Source: RUG11247 sp050945995 (lineage in GTDB: Bacteria; Bacillota; Clostridia; Christensenellales; Aristaeellaceae). From it: a stretch of DNA of 34,621 bases. Shown here one piece after another: positions 30,827 through 34,621 of the stretch. The position numbers were made by a program, and so were the translations under genes. Each line of letters begins with the position of its first letter. The first letter of the stretch is position 1. Below the pieces are notes generated by a model. That model made no database searches and had not been told where the DNA came from. It worked only from the letters and a program-made list of their open reading frames with translations. The stretch is taken from assembly GCA_050945995.1 (NCBI GenBank), contig JBMNUA010000002.1, forward strand, positions 1-34,621, given 5' to 3'.

Positions 30827-30990
30827 AAAACGATCGCGCGCCAACCCGAAACCCGCCACAAAACAATCATTCATGCCTGCCCCCGAAACCCGCATAAAAA
30901 AACGATCGCGCACCAACCCGATACCCGCCATAAAACAACCATGCGCGCCTGCCCCAGAAACCTGCATAAAAAAACGGTCGCGCGCCACCA
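30827..30990. repeat. 72-bp tandem repeat, two copies plus part of a third
   Basis: Units begin AAAACGATCGCGC at 30827, AAAACGATCGCGC at 30899 and AAAACGGTCGCGC at 30971, an exact period of 72 bases with scattered substitutions. The third, partial unit is the A tract and one arm of the terminator at 30970-31002, so the repeat seems to have grown from the terminator's end. Frames run through it because 72 is divisible by three, but no gene start is seen. Confidence 0.75.
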
Positions 30991-31002
30991 CGGCGCGCGA
31001 CC
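30967..31002 (-). terminator. Intrinsic terminator of the glycosidase operon
   Basis: On the minus strand GGTCGCGCGCC (31002-30992) pairs with GGCGCGCGACC (30986-30976) around a five-base loop and is followed by a G and seven T. It lies just past the glycosidase stop and is very strong. Confidence 0.93.
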
Positions 31003-31010
31003 ATCCGGCA

Positions 31011-34000
31011 TCAGCCGATCGTCAGTTTCGCATCCTCCGTCATCCCATATGCGATGAAATCATACTCCTCGCACGCGGGCGCATCCAAAGGCGCGTTTTT
31101 CCACATCCCCGGCCACGCGCTGCCGCGCGCGGTGTTGAAGTGCGGTCCAAGCAGGTTCTTAAACCCGCCAGAAACGCGGATCACAATCTCGTTCTCGCCC
31201 GCCTTCAAGTGCGCCGCGATGTCGAGCGGGCGCACGCCGTCGGCGTTGATCAGCCCCGCATACGCGCCGTTCACCGTCGCGGACACGCACGTCGCCTCAT
31301 GCGCGCCGATGGAAAGTGCGGCGACCGCAGGCTTCTCGTCCAGCGCCGCGCGGTAGGTGTAGCGCGCCGCGTGCGGGTAGAAAGGCATGCCCTGCGCGCC
31401 CCACGCCCCGCGCCCAAAAGGCTTCGGCGGCGCAATCACGAAGCCGTGCGCGCCCGCTTCCACCGCGAACGCCCCGCGCAGGTAGATCGGTTCAAGCTCC
31501 AGCCGCGCGTCGAACACATCGCACATGACCTCCACCACATTCTCGCCGCTCTTGACCAGCCCCGTAATATCGGCAACGCCGATGTGCTCATCCAGATACG
31601 TCTCGCCCGCGATCCACGCCGCATCCGCGCCGTTCACGCGCAGCCGGCACAACTCGGGATGCTCCGCCGCCACGGTGATGCGCGTAGGCACAAAGCCCGC
31701 CGCGATCTCGAAGCGATACGCCGCCGCAAACCCGCTCTCTTTGCCGTAGCCCGCGTTGCGCGAGAGGATGTTCCCGCGGAACTGCACCTTGTTGTCCCAA
31801 GGATTCCCATCAAACCCGCGCTCGGCGAAGATCGCGTCCGCCGCGCGCAGGATGTCCGTCTCCGCGCCGCCGTCCACCGAGACGCGTGCGATCGGCATCA
31901 CGTTCTCGTCCTCCGCCGCCGCCGAAACGTAGGCGAGCGCAACCTCGCGCGTGGGCACGGGCTTCGCCTGCGGCTGCGCGGCGGACTCGTCAGACGATAG
32001 AATCAATATCGATTGGTTGCGCGCAAGCGACAGTTCAAAGGTAACTTCGCCGCCCGCCGCGGTGTGCGCGATGGCGAATGTCTCGCCCGTGAACAGGTCA
32101 AGCCCCGTCACGCCCGCGCCAGGTATCGTCACATCGGCTTCAAACGGCTCCATCGCGTGGTTGACAAAGAACCACACCTCGCCGCCCTCCGGCAGCGCGC
32201 GCCGCATGTGCGCAAGCCCCTCCGGGAACGCCGCGCTCGCGCGCACGCGCCGGGGCAGAAGCTCCGCAAGATACGCGTCCACGCGCGCAAGTTCCACGTC
32301 CGTTGCGATCTCGCCGATGCGCGCATACGCCGCCTCGTCCGCAAGTCCGTCCACATACGGTCCGGGCGCGCCCACGGTCAACACCTTCACGCCCGCCCTC
32401 GCGCAGTCCTCGATCAGAGAAACCGTCGATTGAAGCAGGTTCTTGGTGTCCCCGGAGATCATCACCACGTCGTATGCCTGCTCGATCAATGAAAGTTTGC
32501 CCGCCTCCGCGCGCGCGTGGCGCGCCAGCGTGTACTCGTCGCCGTAGTCAAAATCCCACTGCGCGTCGGTCAGTTTCTGCGAGAGGGTGAGAAGCCCCGT
32601 CATGTCCGGGTTCTGGATCGCGTCCACTTTGCCGTCGGAGAAGATGTTGCCCTTCTCCTCCTCCGCGGGCACGAGGTACCCCGTCGTCGAGGGGTTGATC
32701 AATAAAATCCGCTGCTCCATCTTGCCGCGCGTGAGCATGTAGGACGCGCGCCCGAGGTAGTCGTTCATCTGGGTGTACTCGTCCCACCACGGCTCGCGCC
32801 AATCGAAGGACTGCGGATGGTCGCGCTTGCGCGCGCCGGTGATCGTCGCATACGTCAAATGCTGGTTGATGAAGTTCACGCCGTTGACGAGCACCCAATC
32901 GCCCATGCGCTTGTAGTCCTCAAACGTCGAATCCCAGCCGCCCGCGCCGTACAGCTCGCACAGCGCGCGCGCCTTGCCGAACTGGTTCACGCTCGAGCGC
33001 AACTCGCGGATGGTGAGCGCCAGCGCGTGCGAGGGCGTCTCGCGCAGGTAGTTGGACAACAGCATGTCGATCGCCGGCCATTGATGGTACTCGTAATGCG
33101 CCTGCATCGAGGGCGATGTGTTCACCGAAACATGCGGCCATTGGTGCTCGAGATAGTGCCCCGTCCAGGCGATGCCGCGCTCCTCGCACCACGCGCCCGT
33201 CGGCGCGATCCAGTTGTCCGTCCACAGCTTGTGGATGGTGCGGTAGTAGTCAAAGCGCACCTTTGTTGCGGGATGATCGAAGTCGCCCTCGACGTTTCGG
33301 AACACGCAGGGCAGGTTGTCGAGCAGGCTGTAGCCGTTGATTTTGCGGAACTCGCCCGCAAACCAATGCGAGAACGGCAGCGCAGGCTTGCCGCTTCCGT
33401 ACACGCCGCCCGAGCCGACGTAGGGCTCGTCGGTGAAGATCGCGGGCACAGCGCCCCCGAAGTCGTCGCCGAAATGCGCGTGATACTTGTCGTATGTGGT
33501 GCGCATGAACTCCGCCTGCGCCTCCGCGCGCATCAAATCGACATACGCAAAGCCCGCCAGCCAGCCCGTGGTCGCCGCCTTCGCGCGCGTCACCACGAAC
33601 AGATCGCCCGTCAGCTTCGCCCAATCGCGCTGCGGCATGTCAATCCGCCCGCCGGTGATGGCGAGCGCGCCGCCCTTTTCCGCGCAGGGGAACGCCGCGA
33701 TGATCTCCTCGCGCAGCCCCGCCGCGTCCTTCGCCGGAAGTATCTCATACGCCGCGCCGTTTGCCAGCGCGTCCGGCAGCGCGCTTGACACCTCGCCCCC
33801 CGCAAAGCCGGAGGGATACGAGTTCTCGTCGTAGATGTAGAGCTTCATGCCGCGCTTTTTCGCGCAATCAAGCGCAAACCCCCACAGCGCGAACCACTCG
33901 TCGGTCAGATAGCTTGAGATCAGCCCCGGGCGCGGGTGAACGAACGCGCCGCCGAACCCGTGGGTGTGCATCTCCTCGATCTGGCGCTCAATCGCCTCTT

Positions 34001-34085
34001 TCGTCATCTCATCGTTCCACACCCAAAGCGGCGCAGGACGGTAGAGCGCGGGCGGGTTCTGGAAATTTTGCAACATGTGTTTCAT
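31011..34085 (-). CDS. GH106-like alpha-L-rhamnosidase family glycosidase
   Basis: The 1024-residue protein resembles the large GH106/rhamnosidase-like family. The N-terminus PPALYRPAPLWVWNDEM, GGAFVHPRPGL and YIYDENSYPSG form the start of the catalytic (beta/alpha)8 barrel (about 10-480), with acidic FTDEPYVG as a likely active-site strand. Residues about 500-680 form a second domain, and the rest is beta-sandwich, including a galactose-binding-like region (about 780-1000). No signal peptide is present, so it should act inside the cell on imported oligosaccharides. GGAGG lies upstream of the ATG at 34085. It starts four bases after the isomerase-like gene. Rhamnosides are the likely substrates by family, but specificity is not proven. 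Confidence 0.8.
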   Translation of the reverse strand: MKHMLQNFQNPPALYRPAPLWVWNDEMTKEAIERQIEEMHTHGFGGAFVHPRPGLISSYLTDEWFALWGFALDCAKKRGMKLYIYDENSYPSGFAGGEVSSALPDALANGAAYEILPAKDAAGLREEIIAAFPCAEKGGALAITGGRIDMPQRDWAKLTGDLFVVTRAKAATTGWLAGFAYVDLMRAEAQAEFMRTTYDKYHAHFGDDFGGAVPAIFTDEPYVGSGGVYGSGKPALPFSHWFAGEFRKINGYSLLDNLPCVFRNVEGDFDHPATKVRFDYYRTIHKLWTDNWIAPTGAWCEERGIAWTGHYLEHQWPHVSVNTSPSMQAHYEYHQWPAIDMLLSNYLRETPSHALALTIRELRSSVNQFGKARALCELYGAGGWDSTFEDYKRMGDWVLVNGVNFINQHLTYATITGARKRDHPQSFDWREPWWDEYTQMNDYLGRASYMLTRGKMEQRILLINPSTTGYLVPAEEEKGNIFSDGKVDAIQNPDMTGLLTLSQKLTDAQWDFDYGDEYTLARHARAEAGKLSLIEQAYDVVMISGDTKNLLQSTVSLIEDCARAGVKVLTVGAPGPYVDGLADEAAYARIGEIATDVELARVDAYLAELLPRRVRASAAFPEGLAHMRRALPEGGEVWFFVNHAMEPFEADVTIPGAGVTGLDLFTGETFAIAHTAAGGEVTFELSLARNQSILILSSDESAAQPQAKPVPTREVALAYVSAAAEDENVMPIARVSVDGGAETDILRAADAIFAERGFDGNPWDNKVQFRGNILSRNAGYGKESGFAAAYRFEIAAGFVPTRITVAAEHPELCRLRVNGADAAWIAGETYLDEHIGVADITGLVKSGENVVEVMCDVFDARLELEPIYLRGAFAVEAGAHGFVIAPPKPFGRGAWGAQGMPFYPHAARYTYRAALDEKPAVAALSIGAHEATCVSATVNGAYAGLINADGVRPLDIAAHLKAGENEIVIRVSGGFKNLLGPHFNTARGSAWPGMWKNAPLDAPACEEYDFIAYGMTEDAKLTIG

Positions 34086-34089
34086 CTTC

Positions 34090-34621
34090 TCACACCTCCG
34101 CTTGTTGTTTCGCAGTCCCGGCGCGCGCGTACCCGATGCCCATCAAATCCGCCACCTTGCGGTACAGCTCCGCGTTGTGCCCGATGGCGAGCGCGCAATG
34201 GTGCGTGGGGGCGAGCCGGAACCAGTCGTCCATATAGCTGTCTAAATCCATGCCAAAATCGACATGCGTCTGGGTGTTGCCGATTTTGAGCGTCGGCAGC
34301 CGCAGCGCCTCGCCCTCGCTGGCGATCAGCTTGAGCGAGCCGTCGCGCAATTGCGTCAGCCCCAAGGTCGTGATCGGTCCGGTCGCAACCCGCGCTTCCA
34401 CCGCCACGCCGCTGCCGCGCTTTCCGTGGTACACGCCCATGCCGCGCAGCATCGGCTTTCCGTCGGCGATGGAGATGTGGAACGGGCCGTCGTGCCCGAG
34501 GATCATCGTCTCGGAGAGGTAGTCCATCGCGATGATCTCGGCATACGAGCCGCCGGTTTCCAACAAATCCGCAATCTTCATGGCGACGCAGGTCTTGATG
34601 TCCCCCTCGCCTGCGCAGGGC
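34090..34621 (-). CDS. Sugar isomerase, L-fucose/L-arabinose isomerase-like (partial, N-terminus beyond the window)
   Basis: Only the C-terminal 176 residues are in the window; the frame is open to the right edge. It reads CAGEGDIKTCVAMKIADLL, then MDYLSETMILGHDGPFHISI, VYHGKRGSG, and WFRLAPTHHCALAIGHN, which are landmarks of the COG2407 fucose/arabinose isomerase-like family (not the FucI subgroup encoded at 18019-19854). The family converts aldoses to ketoses with a metal ion. It is directly upstream of, and surely cotranscribed with, the GH106-like glycosidase, so it probably handles the sugar released. The actual sugar is not determinable here. Confidence 0.8.
   Translation of the reverse strand, partial: PCAGEGDIKTCVAMKIADLLETGGSYAEIIAMDYLSETMILGHDGPFHISIADGKPMLRGMGVYHGKRGSGVAVEARVATGPITTLGLTQLRDGSLKLIASEGEALRLPTLKIGNTQTHVDFGMDLDSYMDDWFRLAPTHHCALAIGHNAELYRKVADLMGIGYARAGTAKQQAEV

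Noticed and set aside
30827..30990. Possible CRISPR array
   Set aside because: The 72-bp units are contiguous tandem copies without unique spacers, and no cas gene is present.
30873..32000. Plus-strand frame of 375 codons at the end of the glycosidase gene
   Set aside because: It is antisense to the glycosidase, begins in the tandem repeat, and has no recognisable family or ribosome binding site.

Overview
The window looks like chromosomal DNA of a high-GC Gram-positive anaerobe of the Clostridia (Bacillota), plausibly a gut or rumen lineage near Christensenellales. This rests on the dnaA-dnaN origin region, strong AGGAGG ribosome binding sites, TTGACA/TATAAT promoters, frequent GTG/TTG starts, a rimO-pgsA pair, Big_2/SH3b secreted proteins and a GH106-type rhamnosidase-like enzyme. 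Taxonomy below class level is inference.

Layout. 1-330: hairpin cluster and a 48-bp purine-rich tandem repeat. 331-3299 (+): Wzm/Wzt-type polysaccharide ABC exporter and a pyridoxal/pyridoxamine kinase. 3342-9189 (-): core block dnaA-dnaN-mnmE-rimO-pgsA, with DnaA boxes on both sides of dnaA, and a DnaA-box/DnaA-trio/AT-rich arrangement between dnaA and dnaN; this is probably oriC. 9402-15745 (+): three surface or secreted proteins (Cys-rich protein with a C1q/BclA-like end; Big_2 repeats plus a caspase-like protease; SH3b protein). 15806-16465 (-): hicAB toxin-antitoxin with a palindrome inside its promoter. 16698-17906 (+): class I aminotransferase. 18019-20816 (-): fucI and a membrane protein. 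20967-21043: tRNA-Arg(ACG). 21105-22108 (-): peroxiredoxin and an XRE regulator.

About 21.9-25.07 kb is visibly richer in A+T and holds short accessory genes (XRE, small secreted protein, DUF4230, a 28-residue membrane peptide, DUF2971), which suggests an acquired or degraded island. 25073-30187 (-) is a transport operon: a possible small leader ORF, a heterodimeric ABC transporter pair, then a MATE transporter whose last helix is frameshifted. It is preceded by a consensus promoter and two copies of the palindrome GTTAG-N6-CTAAC. 30654-30729 is tRNA-Arg(CCT). 31011-34621 (-) is a carbohydrate operon: a partial fucose/arabinose-isomerase-like protein followed by a GH106-like glycosidase, ending in a strong terminator next to a 72-bp tandem repeat.

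The most notable items are the two-copy operator with possible leader ORF ahead of the ABC/MATE operon, the DnaA-trio origin element, and the caspase-like Big_2 protein. No CRISPR array, intact insertion sequence or complete prophage was seen.
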